Assembly (NCBI GenBank): GCA_017631135.1
Contig: JAGBTW010000049.1
Span: forward strand, 1 to 7,806
Direction: 5' to 3'
Length of the DNA stretch: 7,806 nt
Origin: Alistipes sp.
GTDB lineage: Bacteria > Bacteroidota > Bacteroidia > Bacteroidales > Rikenellaceae
Under the pieces are notes generated by a model, which saw only the letters and a list, made by a program, of their open reading frames with translations, searched no databases and was not told the DNA's origin. A program made the position numbers and the translations under genes. The stretch's first letter is position 1; each line of letters starts with the position of its first letter. This document shows positions 7,097 to 7,806 of the stretch, in pieces.

Positions 7097-7806
7097 ATGA
7101 CTACGTCAAAATACAAGCGAATACTACTCAAGCTCAGCGGTGAGTCGTTGCAGGGTGCACAGAACTATGGCCACGATGTCGAGGTGTTAAACTCTTATGC
7201 ACAGCAGATTAAGCAGATACACGCCATGGGCGTCGAGGTGGGCATCGTCATCGGTGGCGGTAACATCTTCCGTGGTATTCAGGGCGCAGGTCGCGGCTTC
7301 GACCGCGTCAAGGGCGACCAGATGGGCATGCTTGCAACAATAATCAACTCTCTCGCCTTGCAGTCGGCACTCGAGTCAGCAGGCGTAAAGTGCAAGGTGC
7401 TCACATCTATTCGCATGGAGCCTATCGGCGAGTACTACTCAAAGGCTAAGGCGTTGGAGTACCTCGAGGCTGGATATGTAGTCATCATCGGTGGCGGCAC
7501 CTCAAACCCATACTTCTCTACCGACACAGCATCGGCGTTGCGTGGCATAGAGATTGAGGCAGACATAATGTTCAAGGGCACGCGTGTTGATGGCATCTAC
7601 ACTGCCGACCCTGAGAAGGACCCCACAGCAACAAAGTTCGACACCATAACCTTTGACGAGGTGTTGGCACGCCGCTTGAAGGTGATGGATCAGACGGCAT
7701 TTACCCTCTGCCGAGAAAACCACCTCCCACTCATGGTCTTCGACATGGATACACCAGGCAACCTTGAGAAGGTGATGCGCGGTGAGAATATCGGCACAGT
7801 AGTTAC
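7097..7806 (+). CDS. pyrH: UMP kinase (3' end cut by window edge)
   Basis: 236 codons are visible with no stop. The E. coli protein has 241 residues, so only a few residues are missing. It phosphorylates UMP to UDP with ATP in pyrimidine nucleotide synthesis and is a cytosolic hexamer of the amino acid kinase fold. Landmarks: YKRILLKLSGES at 6-17 with catalytic-site K12, GGGNIFRG at 53-60 (R59), DRVKGDQMGMLAT at 69-81 (D74 matches E. coli D77, a UMP-site residue), GGGTSNPYFSTDTA at 132-145 with D143, and GTRVDGIYTADP at 161-172 for ATP binding. The ATG at 7097 gives the standard N-terminus. It is transcribed away from dxs from its own promoter. In many bacteria frr or tsf adjoins pyrH; neither can be seen here. 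Confidence 0.97.
   Translation, partial: MTTSKYKRILLKLSGESLQGAQNYGHDVEVLNSYAQQIKQIHAMGVEVGIVIGGGNIFRGIQGAGRGFDRVKGDQMGMLATIINSLALQSALESAGVKCKVLTSIRMEPIGEYYSKAKALEYLEAGYVVIIGGGTSNPYFSTDTASALRGIEIEADIMFKGTRVDGIYTADPEKDPTATKFDTITFDEVLARRLKVMDQTAFTLCRENHLPLMVFDMDTPGNLEKVMRGENIGTVV

Noticed and set aside
1..7806. Mobile element, CRISPR array, tRNA/rRNA, toxin-antitoxin or defence system
   Set aside because: No terminal inverted repeats, transposase motifs, regularly spaced repeats, tRNA-like cloverleaf or defence-type domains were seen; nearly all bases belong to recognised metabolic genes.

Overview
The window looks like chromosomal DNA from a member of the Bacteroidetes, most likely a gut-type Bacteroidales. 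The evidence is the Bacteroidetes-style promoter ahead of pyrH (TTG, 20 bases, TATCTTCG), the near absence of Shine-Dalgarno sequences, AT-rich gaps between more GC-balanced genes, and protein details I associate with that phylum (Mrp ending in a WFTPEELPENKYY segment, Dxs with AEGH). I cannot name the genus or species from sequence alone.

Layout. Positions 1-6869 hold five tightly packed genes, all on the minus strand and transcribed from right to left: dxs (1-deoxy-D-xylulose-5-phosphate synthase), a YdfG-like short-chain dehydrogenase, a predicted sialidase lipoprotein (GH33), sppA (membrane protease IV) and mrp (Fe-S carrier ATPase, with its 3' end beyond the left edge). The gaps between them are 49, 15, 19 and 25 bases, with no terminator visible, so one transcript from the dxs promoter is the simplest reading. 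A 227-base divergent intergenic region (6870-7096) separates this cluster from pyrH (UMP kinase) on the plus strand, which lacks only its last few codons. That region holds one good promoter for pyrH, a weaker candidate for dxs, and two short dyads.

How the genes fit together. This is mainly housekeeping: isoprenoid precursor synthesis (dxs), pyrimidine nucleotide synthesis (pyrH), membrane protein turnover (sppA) and Fe-S cluster delivery (mrp). The odd member is the exported sialidase lipoprotein. Its catalytic residues all appear intact, yet no sialic acid catabolism or transport gene is in view. The link between dxs and mrp may be indirect, because later MEP pathway enzymes (IspG, IspH) are Fe-S proteins.

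I see no RNA gene, insertion sequence, CRISPR array, phage gene or defence gene, and no convincing undescribed system. Apart from the 227-base intergenic region and the short operon gaps, the whole window is coding.
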